Origin: an uncultured Erysipelotrichaceae bacterium
GTDB taxonomy: Bacteria > Bacillota_I > Bacilli_A > RF39 > UBA660
Assembly (NCBI GenBank): GCA_902797415.1
Contig: CADBSQ010000082.1
Location: 1 to 11,742 of the forward strand
Length of the DNA: 11,742 nt
Direction: 5' to 3'
This document shows, piece after piece, positions 6,201-11,742 of the stretch (the stretch's first letter is position 1; each line of letters starts with the position of its first letter). A model generated the notes under the pieces. That model searched no databases. It saw nothing but the letters and a program-made list of their open reading frames with translations, and was not told the origin of the DNA. The position numbers and the translations under genes are program-made.

Positions 6201-6857
6201 TTATTTTATCAAATCCAAATCTGGAACCGCTTCTTCGTCGTCTTCCGCTTTGTCATATTCTTCTACATATTCAAGAAAATTACTTCTATTTTCTTTACCG
6301 CTTTTCTTAGTAAAAATATCAATATTTTTTTCATTATAATTCAAAACATTGCTAGTGTCTTTATTTTTTAATACACCATCATTATACTTCATACTGGTCA
6401 AAATAATAAGACCCTTAGTAATGGCTTCATTTAAACCATCTTCTTTTACTATTACTTCTATTTTAGCATAATTATATATGATTTCAACTAAATATTTATT
6501 TTTTTTCTGTTTTATAACTAAAAAACCTTGTTTATCCCCCTTAGAGAAAGACGTATCGTAATAGTTGGAACTATTATATTTATGTGTTATACTCTTATGA
6601 CTAATATAGCTTATAACGTCTATATATAAGTAGTAAATACTATTATCATTTTTAATTACTTCGTTATAGCCATTAGACTTTTCAACGTATAAATCTTTTG
6701 GTAAATAAAATTTATATCCATCTCTATAGGTGTTATAAACCTTAATATTAGAATTTACAACATTTTCTATAATTTCATCATAATTACTATTATTTATATT
6801 AACACACCCACACAAAAGTATGATAGTTATTAATAAAATAATTCTTTTGTGCAACAT
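6201..6857 (-). CDS. Predicted lipoprotein, first gene of the envelope operon
   Basis: A 218-residue protein with a lipoprotein signal: 'MLHKR', a hydrophobic run, then the lipobox L-C-G-C with the lipidated Cys at residue 18, so it should be anchored on the outer face of the cytoplasmic membrane. The mature part is Asn-, Tyr- and Lys-rich and contains 'YRDGYKFYLPKDLYVE' (about 48-63), beta-rich segments ('YYLYIDVISYI', 'KQGFLVIKQKKNKYLVEIIYNY') and a long acidic tail ending 'DDEEAVPDLDLIK'. I do not recognise the family; the fold looks like a small extracytoplasmic beta domain. The ATG at 6857 follows GGGTGATT and sits about 21 nt from a strong promoter. It is the promoter-proximal gene of the four-gene operon reaching 4575, with 15 nt before the next gene. 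Confidence 0.75.
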   Translation of the reverse strand: MLHKRIILLITIILLCGCVNINNSNYDEIIENVVNSNIKVYNTYRDGYKFYLPKDLYVEKSNGYNEVIKNDNSIYYLYIDVISYISHKSITHKYNSSNYYDTSFSKGDKQGFLVIKQKKNKYLVEIIYNYAKIEVIVKEDGLNEAITKGLIILTSMKYNDGVLKNKDTSNVLNYNEKNIDIFTKKSGKENRSNFLEYVEEYDKAEDDEEAVPDLDLIK

Positions 6858-6877
6858 AATCACCCACAATCATAACC

Positions 6878-6905
6878 ATTATACCAGATTTTAAAAATTT
6901 TTCAT
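6878..6905 (-). promoter_or_regulatory. Promoter of the lipoprotein-YtxH operon
   Basis: On the minus strand ATGAAA (6900-6905) and TATAAT (6878-6883) are 16 bp apart, with TG one base before the -10 (extended -10). Predicted start near 6871 leaves a leader of about 14 nt. Confidence 0.7.
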
Positions 6906-6939
6906 ACTATTTATTTAATTTCCTGATTAAATAAATAGT
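6906..6939. repeat. Perfect 14-bp inverted repeat abutting the operon promoter
   Basis: Arms 6906-6919 and 6926-6939 are exact reverse complements around the six-base spacer TTCCTG. Neither side has a clean T run. It touches the -35 of the lipoprotein operon and lies beyond the terminator of the surface-protein remnant. It may be a regulator binding site, or a weak second terminator. Confidence 0.7.
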
Positions 6940-6956
6940 TAGCAGTTTATTTATAC

Positions 6957-6977
6957 AAAAAATCCCCGTTAAGGGGA
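6957..6977 (-). terminator. Terminator of the surface-protein remnant
   Basis: On the minus strand TCCCC-TTAAC-GGGGA (6963-6977) is followed by six T residues (6957-6962). The G/C-rich five-pair stem is unusual in this AT-rich sequence. It lies about 18 nt after the stop at 6995. Confidence 0.85.
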
Positions 6978-6994
6978 ATAAGACTTTATTCTTA

Positions 6995-7404
6995 CTATTC
7001 AATCACATATGGATTTGATGGGCTTCCATCTCCTCCGGAAATTTTTACATTAGATTTTAGATATACTGTTGGATAAATATCATAATTAATATCTAGAATA
7101 TCAATAAAATCAATGCGGTCAGGATAGTGAATCAAAAAAACACCTCTTGGTTCTCCTGTGACTATGTCCATTATTGTGTCTGTTCCTAATTTTTTACTTG
7201 CTTCTAAACTAAATTTTGAGTTCATATAGGCATTTATATCACTACTTTGGTCTATATTAAGATTATTAAGTGCTATCGTTAATCTATAGTAATATGTTGT
7301 ATTTACCATGTTAAAGAATTACTTGTATAAGTGTAGGTTAAGCTTGCAAGTAGTACTACTGTAAATATAGTTATAAATATAGCAATTTTTTTATTTATTT
7401 CCAT
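6995..7404 (-). pseudogene. Internally deleted, frameshifted copy of the surface-protein family
   Basis: This is a shrunken relative of the large surface protein at 10398-11742. Frame 1 (7404 to 7303) encodes a signal anchor 'MEINKKIAIF...LLASLTYTYT' followed by 'SNSLTW' and a stop. The second frame (7309 to 6995, 104 residues) continues with 'VNTTYYYRLTIALNNLNI', matching 'VSTTYYYKLTITLNNLDI' in the large copy, then 'SKFSLEA' and 'GTDTIMDIVTGEP', then jumps to a C-terminal part with 'YPTVYLKSNVKI' and the tail 'GGDGSPSNPY'. Compared with the large copy, the region between signal and SLTW, about 40 residues after SLTW, and about 235 residues of the central domain are missing. The two frames overlap as ATGGTAA, so a short second protein might still be made. 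A strong promoter and a terminator remain. Decay is the simplest reading. Confidence 0.75.
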
Positions 7405-7463
7405 ACAAAAAAAGTCCTCTCTTATAGAACTTGTTTTTGACTTTTTTATGTGGTCCTATTCTT
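7405..7463 (-). promoter_or_regulatory. Structured leader of the surface-protein remnant
   Basis: The predicted leader, about 60 nt, can form a long A-U-rich stem (9 bp, 7408-7416 with 7439-7447) whose 3' arm is GAC plus a seven-T run ending two bases before the ATG. A smaller hairpin (7451-7455 with 7466-7470) overlaps the transcription start. The ribosome site AGAGAGGA lies at the base of the long stem and is separated from the ATG by the T run. The shape resembles an attenuator or translation switch, but it does not match a riboswitch class I know. Confidence 0.45.
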
Positions 7464-7469
7464 AAGACC

Positions 7470-7499
7470 ATTATACTATATCTATCTTAAATCTTTCAA
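7470..7499 (-). promoter_or_regulatory. Strong sigma-A promoter of the surface-protein remnant
   Basis: On the minus strand TTGAAA (7494-7499) is 18 bp from a perfect TATAAT (7470-7475). It lies just after the stop of trmB and is about 65 nt from the ATG at 7404, much further than other promoters in this window. Confidence 0.8.
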
Positions 7500-7518
7500 G
7501 ATTTTTTACTAACATTAT

Positions 7519-8142
7519 CTAGTCTTTGATTACCTTCACATACTTTATAGTAAATCCCTTTTCAGAAAACTTTTCTTCATATTCTGTTTTTATATTTTCG
7601 ATATCACTTTTGTGTAAATCAATACACATTTCCTCAATAATATAACCATACTTACTAAAAGATTCGACTGAAAAACAAAACAAATCATCATTATCGGTTT
7701 TCATAATTATTTCTTTTCTACCCTTAAAAGCATCATCATATACCTTCAAGAAATTCTCATGTGTAAGCCTTCTTTTAGCATGTCTTTTTTTAGGCCAAGG
7801 ATCAGAAAAATTTAAATATATCAGATCTATATCCTTATAAAAAATATCTTTAATATCACTTGCATCAGCACAAATAAACCTTAAATTTGGTAAATCCCTT
7901 TCTTCTGCTTTCTGTATAGCCCTTAAAATAATACTTTCGCTTCTTTCATAACCAATAAAATTTATGTTCGGATATTTTACCGCCATTTCAGTGATAAACT
8001 TACCCTTTCCACACCCTATCTCTAGGTGAATAGGTTTTTCATTATTAAATATTTTATCTATTCTTTCCTCTTTTGGATATTTAATAAAATATTTTGAATT
8101 ATTAATTATTTCACTTGCATTTTTAACGTTTCTTATTCTCAT
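7519..8142 (-). CDS. trmB: tRNA (guanine-N7-)-methyltransferase TrmB
   Basis: A complete 207-residue TrmB, which uses S-adenosylmethionine to methylate G46 in the variable loop of tRNAs in the cytoplasm. The SAM-binding motif I is 'HLEIGCGKGKF' (39-49), 'IGYERS' (63-68) follows, and the family signature 'NFSDPWPKKRHAKRRL' (111-126) is intact. 'KTDN' (148-151) and the substrate-binding 'TEYEEKF' (186-192) complete the set. The length fits the family (about 210). The ATG at 8142 ('MRIRN') follows AGGTGA; the ATG at 8169 would translate through it. The neighbour upstream is divergent, so it probably has its own promoter, which I could not define. Downstream lies the promoter of the surface-protein remnant; no clear terminator is seen. 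Confidence 0.96.
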   Translation of the reverse strand: MRIRNVKNASEIINNSKYFIKYPKEERIDKIFNNEKPIHLEIGCGKGKFITEMAVKYPNINFIGYERSESIILRAIQKAEERDLPNLRFICADASDIKDIFYKDIDLIYLNFSDPWPKKRHAKRRLTHENFLKVYDDAFKGRKEIIMKTDNDDLFCFSVESFSKYGYIIEEMCIDLHKSDIENIKTEYEEKFSEKGFTIKYVKVIKD

Positions 8143-8148
8143 AAGTTC

Positions 8149-8175
8149 ACCTACTTTCAAAATTAACATACCTTA
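8149..8175 (+). promoter_or_regulatory. Possible sigma-K-type promoter of the coiled-coil protein gene
   Basis: AC at 8149-8150 is followed after 16 bp by CATACCTTA (8167-8175), matching CATAnnnTA with the same spacing as the CotY/Z-type promoter. A TATAAT at 8174-8179 overlaps it but has no matching sigma-A -35. The leader would be very short (about 14 nt), so this remains tentative. Confidence 0.35.
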
Positions 8176-8195
8176 TAATAAAGGGAGATGTTTTA

Positions 8196-8468
8196 ATGAA
8201 AAAAGAAAGAAATGCTTTTTTTCAGAACCAAAGTTCAAGCAGTATGTTTTATCCTACTAATAATATACCTATGTACCCTCAAATGACCAATTCTAGCAGC
8301 AACTTCTATCAAGGACCAGTTTTAAACAATGATTATGATAATGAAATAGAATCAAGACTTGCCAAAATAGAAAGACAAATAAATAGATTAGATTCTAGAG
8401 TAACAAAACTTGAAAGTGAAAGTACAGCCTTTGATTATAACAGTTCTAACAACATGTATATGGTATAG
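8196..8468 (+). CDS. Small coiled-coil protein, possible spore-associated protein
   Basis: A 90-residue protein in three parts: a low-complexity N-terminus rich in Asn, Ser, Tyr, Pro and Met (residues 1-45), a coiled coil (about 50-74) and a short Asn-rich tail ending 'NNMYMV'. The coil is textbook, with hydrophobic residues at I51, L55, I58, I62, L65, V69 and L72, alternating steps of four and three. It has no signal or membrane segment. Such Tyr/Pro/Asn-rich heads with a short coil are common in spore coat and other self-assembling proteins, and the possible sigma-K-type promoter fits that, but I do not recognise a named family. AAGGGAGATG precedes the ATG. It is transcribed against the flippase and trmB genes and has its own terminator. 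Confidence 0.7.
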   Translation: MKKERNAFFQNQSSSSMFYPTNNIPMYPQMTNSSSNFYQGPVLNNDYDNEIESRLAKIERQINRLDSRVTKLESESTAFDYNSSNNMYMV

Positions 8469-8494
8469 CTCATTTAAATAAAATGAGTTTTTTT
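8469..8494 (+). terminator. Terminator of the coiled-coil protein gene
   Basis: Perfect 7-bp stem CTCATTT/AAATGAG (8469-8475 with 8481-8487), five-base loop, then seven T residues. On the minus strand the stem overlaps the last codons of the flippase gene but has no T run, so it should act only on the plus strand. Confidence 0.85.
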
Positions 8495-10095
8495 ATAAAC
8501 ATTTCATACTTTTCTCCAAATACACTTTTTAATATACCAAGTTTATGACATATAAGCAAGTAAACAATTGATCCTATTATCATGTTCATAAATATCATAA
8601 TAAAAGATGATATTATTTTAGTAGTATTAAATTTAATTAGGTTATTTATTACAAACAATATTAGAATCATTACACTAAGTGGAATGATTAATCTTTTAAA
8701 TAAACTTTTAGTTTCATTGAATCTTATGTTATAATCCCTTTTTAAGCTGTAAATAGAGACTTTTATAGATAAAGCAAACCCAATTATAGATGCAAATATA
8801 AAACCTAAATATGGAGGTAATTTAAGCCAATAAAGAAGTAACATAATTGGTATATCAAGAGTAGCATTAACTATAAACCCTAGTATAGTACTTATATATA
8901 CAATTTTAAACTTATTTAATGATTGCATTGTATTTAATGTAATATTATAAATTGTACTTAAAAGAACATTAAAAACTAAAAATTTAAGTATCATAGGTCC
9001 ATACTTATTGTATCCATAAAATACTGTCCAAACAGGACTGGAAATGATAAATAAGCCAATAGATGCTGGTAAACCTACTACAAGAATTATTTGATACGCT
9101 TTATTTAAATTTATTTCTATTTCATTAGTTTTATTTCTAACATTAGATGATACTATATTAGGTATTAAACTTATACTTAAACCAAGAGATAAACTTGATA
9201 TAATCATACATATTTTATTAGACCAAGTGGTTATAGCACTTTGAATGAATTCAGCATCACTAGCACTAAGCCCTATATAGGTTAAACCTCTTAGTATCAA
9301 GACCATATCTGTAAAAGCATATATATTTGTTGCAATACTAATTATAACAAATGGTAAAGAGTATTTTATAATTTTACTTAGTATTTCGTTATTACTTACT
9401 TTATTTTTTCTTTTATAGGTTCTAATTTTAAGAACTTTTTTATTTTTATGTATTATATATTTTAAATAAAACTTAGAAACAAGTCCACCAAAGAATGCCC
9501 CACTTACTGCAATACAAACACCATATACTACATTTAATTTAAGTATTTTAATACTTATAAAACTACCTAGTAAAATTATTGATATTCTAATTATTTGTTC
9601 AAGTATATTGCTAACAGATGTAGGAAACATAAATTTATTGCCTTGTAAGAATCCCTTGGATACACTTATGTAAGGTACTATAAGGATAGCAAAGCTAATG
9701 CTTCTTATAACTAGGGTTACATCTTTTATATTGTTTCCATTAATATTACCAAGTATAACTTTTGCAAAAAATGGAGCAAACAAAAACATAATAAAAAATG
9801 CTATTAAGGAAATATAACTAATTAGTTTTTTAGCTATTTTAAAAGTTCTAACCTTTGCTTCGTTATATCCAATAGCATCGTATTCGCTTATGATTTTGCT
9901 AATGCTAGATGGTAATCCAGACATACTTATTGCCAGAAATATGGCATATAGGTTGTATGCATAGCTATATAGTTCACCACCCTTTTGACCAATTAGTTTA
10001 TAAAATGGTATTACATAAAGCAAGCCTAAACTTTTGGTTACAATTATTGATATTGTTGATAGTAGTGCTCCATCAATAAATCCGTTTTTTTTCAT
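8470..10095 (-). CDS. Lipid II flippase-type transporter, YtgP/MurJ (SpoVB) family
   Basis: A 541-residue integral membrane protein of the MOP/MVF superfamily, with about 14 hydrophobic helices. The best fit is the YtgP branch (B. subtilis MurJ, 544 residues), which moves lipid II across the cytoplasmic membrane for wall synthesis; the related SpoVB does so for the spore cortex. Shared landmarks are 'LGLLYVIPFYKLIGQKGGEL' (24-43), 'SGLPSSISKIISEYDA' (59-74), 'IVPYISVSKGFLQGNKFMFP' (138-157), 'EQIIRI' (166-171), 'SLGLSISLIPNI' and a C-terminal 'CHKLGILKSVFGEKY'. The ATG (10095) overlaps the TAA of the upstream Cse60-like gene (TAATG) and lacks a strong ribosome site of its own, so it relies on coupling. 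The stop is TGA. Family is firm; vegetative versus sporulation use cannot be decided from sequence alone. Confidence 0.88.
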   Translation of the reverse strand: MKKNGFIDGALLSTISIIVTKSLGLLYVIPFYKLIGQKGGELYSYAYNLYAIFLAISMSGLPSSISKIISEYDAIGYNEAKVRTFKIAKKLISYISLIAFFIMFLFAPFFAKVILGNINGNNIKDVTLVIRSISFAILIVPYISVSKGFLQGNKFMFPTSVSNILEQIIRISIILLGSFISIKILKLNVVYGVCIAVSGAFFGGLVSKFYLKYIIHKNKKVLKIRTYKRKNKVSNNEILSKIIKYSLPFVIISIATNIYAFTDMVLILRGLTYIGLSASDAEFIQSAITTWSNKICMIISSLSLGLSISLIPNIVSSNVRNKTNEIEINLNKAYQIILVVGLPASIGLFIISSPVWTVFYGYNKYGPMILKFLVFNVLLSTIYNITLNTMQSLNKFKIVYISTILGFIVNATLDIPIMLLLYWLKLPPYLGFIFASIIGFALSIKVSIYSLKRDYNIRFNETKSLFKRLIIPLSVMILILFVINNLIKFNTTKIISSFIMIFMNMIIGSIVYLLICHKLGILKSVFGEKYEMFIKKLILFK

Positions 10096-10268
10096 TAAGT
10101 CTCATATAATATTAATGCTGTAAAACAGAATATTTGTTCGTCTGCAAAAACACTTATGGATGCACTATATTTTATATCAATAATTTTTGGATTAGTCTTA
10201 CTTATAAATTCATTTATATCATTTTCTAAATCTTTTTCATGACTTTCATCAAATACTTTAACTTTCAT
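10095..10268 (-). CDS. cse60: Cse60-like sporulation protein
   Basis: A 57-residue protein missed by length cut-offs. It begins 'MKVKVFDESHEKDLENDIN' and continues with 'IIDIKYSASIS' and 'FCFTALILYE', matching the Cse60 family (Pfam Spore_Cse60), whose members start 'KVKVFDE.HE.DLE' and carry 'IDIKY' and 'YCFSAMI.Y'. In B. subtilis cse60 belongs to the mother-cell sigma-E regulon; its function is unknown. The length is as expected (about 60). GGTGAAATAA precedes the ATG at 10268. The TAA stop shares one base with the ATG of the flippase gene, so the two are translationally coupled. A weak sigma-E-like pair (AATTATT, 14 bp, TATACTTT) lies upstream, too poor to call. The family call rests on recalled motifs. 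Confidence 0.85.
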   Translation of the reverse strand: MKVKVFDESHEKDLENDINEFISKTNPKIIDIKYSASISVFADEQIFCFTALILYET

Positions 10269-10354
10269 TTATTTCACCAGTTAAAGTATAAAAAATTAAA
10301 TCTAAATAATTTGTCGAAACATGAGATTAGTTCTATAAATTATTCCACTTCAAA

Positions 10355-10384
10355 ACCATCAAGCTTTAAATTAAACCTGATGGT
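10355..10384 (-). terminator. Probable terminator of the large surface-protein gene
   Basis: A strong hairpin (ACCATCA with TGATGGT as outer pairs, extendable inward to about 12 pairs) lies 14 nt after the stop at 10398. Only a short T run (four) follows on the minus strand, so termination may be incomplete and some transcription could reach the Cse60-like gene. Confidence 0.6.
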
Positions 10385-10397
10385 ATTTTCATGCGTT

Positions 10398-11742
10398 TTA
10401 TCGAAATTCGTAAGGCTCTGTTACGCTTCCATTTCCTCTAGAAATTGAAACTTCAGATTTTAAATAGACTGTCGGAAACACCGCGGAGACAGAGTAAGTA
10501 TTATTGTAAGTGACAATACCTGAATTATGAACAATAATAGCACAGCGAGCATCCCGTGAGTTAGGCGACAAAAGCCAATTATAACTAGATGGTTTTAAAT
10601 AATCATTATTTTCACAATCACCATAATCGCTTGACCATAAATTGGTTGCAATACTTCCTATGCATTCACCTCTGGATGTTGTTGTTCCTCCTGCTGTTGC
10701 ATATCCATAATCACTTGGATATATTAATGCTACTTTTCCAGTCCAATTTAATGATCTTGGACAAAATCCATCATTACATGTTCCTGTAGGATTTCCCCAT
10801 ACCTCCATTCCTCTTTCTTTCGTATACATTACATCTGATATTAAGTCTGTATATGTTTGTTGCATTCCCCCTAAATACCATTTTGCATCTCCTATTTGAG
10901 CTTGTGCTGTACTTGATAGTCTTTTTGTTATATCAAAGACTCCAGTTTGAGCATTGCTCTGTCCGTTGTACCAATTTGTATTTTCAGTTAGTGTTGTATC
11001 TAAATAGTCCCCATTTAATTCGTTCTTTAAATCTGCCTGAGTCCAGTCATTTATACCATATCCTCCATTTACATTACTAACTGATGAATCCCACGAATAG
11101 TTTCCTAGCGATTCATTTCTAATTAATTTTATCCTTGTTTCTAGATTTCCTGTTCCATCATCCACGTTGTTCATGACTCCTATTATTCTCCAACCAGCTG
11201 TCTCTCCATTGAATGTTACATAGTTACATGGATTTGCTCCCACATATCTCAAATTATTATCAACAGTTCCATCATACGCTAGTGTATTTGTACAGTTTGC
11301 TTCACTTGGTACTGCTTTGGTTATTACATCTGTTGTATTGCTTGGTTCTCCTGCTACTAGATTCAAGATTTTATCTGTTCCTGGCTCTTGTCCTGCTTCT
11401 AAACTAAACTTTGAATGCATACTGGCATTTATGTCACTTGATTGATTTATATCAAGGTTATTTAGTGTTATTGTTAGTTTGTAGTAGTATGTTGTACTTA
11501 CTGGGACTAATAATCCATTCTTTAAAACGGTTGTATTTGTTGAACTACTTGTTGGTACTTTTCCACTTCCTACTGTTGTATAGGTTCCATTTTCAGTATC
11601 GCTTTTTTCTAAGGTCCATGTTAAAGAATCAGTTGTATATGTATTAACTAGATTATACCAATTTATCTTACCATACGCATCAACAGTTCCTGTATTTTCT
11701 AAAGTAAACTTCTTTACTATAGATTCACCTAAATTTAAAGAA
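10398..11742 (-). CDS. Large surface protein, C-terminal part (TasA/camelysin-type region plus lectin-like domain), 5' end outside window
   Basis: The reading frame is open from the stop at 10398 to the window edge, giving 447 visible residues; the internal ATG at 11420 is not the start. Residues 1-115 form a repeat-type extracellular domain ('LGESIVKKFTLENTG', 'INWYNLVNTYTTDSLTW', 'VSTTYYYKLTITLNNLDI') of the kind found after SipW-type signal anchors in uncultured Firmicutes. Residues about 145-435 form a second domain with 'YVTFNGETAGWRIIGVM', 'RIKLIRNESLGNYSWDS', 'WTGKVALIYPSDYGYAT' and 'YNWLLSPNS', then 'FPTVYLKSEVSIS' and a 'G-N-G-S' tail; I take this as a DUF6273/Fibrobacter-paralogous-type, possibly C-type-lectin-like fold. 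It should be outside the cell, perhaps for binding. Codons in 10473-10559 are unlike the rest of the gene. The decayed copy at 6995-7404 is a relative. Confidence 0.8.
   Translation of the reverse strand, partial: SLNLGESIVKKFTLENTGTVDAYGKINWYNLVNTYTTDSLTWTLEKSDTENGTYTTVGSGKVPTSSSTNTTVLKNGLLVPVSTTYYYKLTITLNNLDINQSSDINASMHSKFSLEAGQEPGTDKILNLVAGEPSNTTDVITKAVPSEANCTNTLAYDGTVDNNLRYVGANPCNYVTFNGETAGWRIIGVMNNVDDGTGNLETRIKLIRNESLGNYSWDSSVSNVNGGYGINDWTQADLKNELNGDYLDTTLTENTNWYNGQSNAQTGVFDITKRLSSTAQAQIGDAKWYLGGMQQTYTDLISDVMYTKERGMEVWGNPTGTCNDGFCPRSLNWTGKVALIYPSDYGYATAGGTTTSRGECIGSIATNLWSSDYGDCENNDYLKPSSYNWLLSPNSRDARCAIIVHNSGIVTYNNTYSVSAVFPTVYLKSEVSISRGNGSVTEPYEFR

Noticed and set aside
6995..7160. The small surface-protein copy as template repeat for the segment at 10473-10559
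   Set aside because: Third bases and non-adenine positions do not match between the two segments, and this copy is itself coding and AT-rich in a different pattern.
7405..7463. T-box or cyclic-di-GMP riboswitch in the surface-protein leader
   Set aside because: The leader is only about 60 nt and lacks the T-box sequence and the conserved cyclic-di-GMP core.
11411..11420. ATG at 11420 as start of the large surface protein
   Set aside because: The frame is open to the window edge with family-typical sequence upstream, and there is no ribosome site at this ATG.
1..11742. CRISPR array, insertion sequence or integrase
   Set aside because: No regularly spaced repeats, transposase or integrase motifs were found; only single inverted repeats are present.

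Overview
The window looks like chromosome from an AT-rich, endospore-forming member of the Bacilli/Firmicutes, probably an uncultured gut-type lineage. The evidence is a set of recognisable spore genes (a CotF-type coat protein, a CotY/CotZ-type cysteine-rich coat protein, a Cse60-like protein) next to Bacilli-type housekeeping genes (TrmB, YtgP-type flippase, UvrX/YolD, YtxH). TGA is used as a stop (uvrX-like and flippase genes) and Trp is TGG, so this is the standard bacterial code and not the Mycoplasma code. The assignment to lineage is inference.

Layout. 1-460: two small minus-strand genes, the second a CotF-type coat protein. 511-1308: a vegetatively promoted, unrecognised Cys-rich protein. 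1400-1476: tRNA-His with its own promoter and terminator. 1572-2061: a small membrane protein and a small exported protein, convergent and overlapping. 2105-2533: the CotY/Z-type coat protein behind a good sigma-K-type promoter. 2652-4569: on the plus strand, a membrane-anchored EIIB-like protein without the catalytic Cys, then a translationally coupled uvrX-like polymerase and yolD-like gene. 4575-6857: a tightly packed minus-strand envelope operon (lipoprotein, disordered acidic protein, YtxG/DUF948-like membrane protein, YtxH-like protein). 6995-7500: a decayed, internally deleted copy of a surface protein, still carrying a strong promoter, a structured leader and a terminator. 7519-8142: trmB. 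8196-8468: a small coiled-coil protein. 8470-10268: a Cse60-like gene, too short for most ORF callers, overlapping a YtgP/MurJ-type flippase gene. 10398-11742: the 3' part of a large surface protein of the same family as the decayed copy; its 5' end lies outside the window.

How the parts fit. Spore genes are scattered through the window rather than forming one operon, and two or three have mother-cell-type promoter sequences. The Cse60-like/flippase coupling suggests that a lipid II flippase is made during sporulation. The most interesting material is the surface-protein family: the large copy ends in a short segment with a codon pattern unlike the rest of the gene and reminiscent of the variable region of a diversity-generating retroelement target. 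The small copy has lost the middle of the protein but kept its signal anchor, an equivalent segment and the C-terminal tail. No reverse transcriptase or template repeat is visible in this window, so that reading is a hypothesis.

Genes are very compact: several terminators overlap the last codons of the gene they end, and most identifiable -10 boxes lie only about 17-23 nt upstream of the start codon. The long structured leader of the decayed surface-protein copy is the exception.
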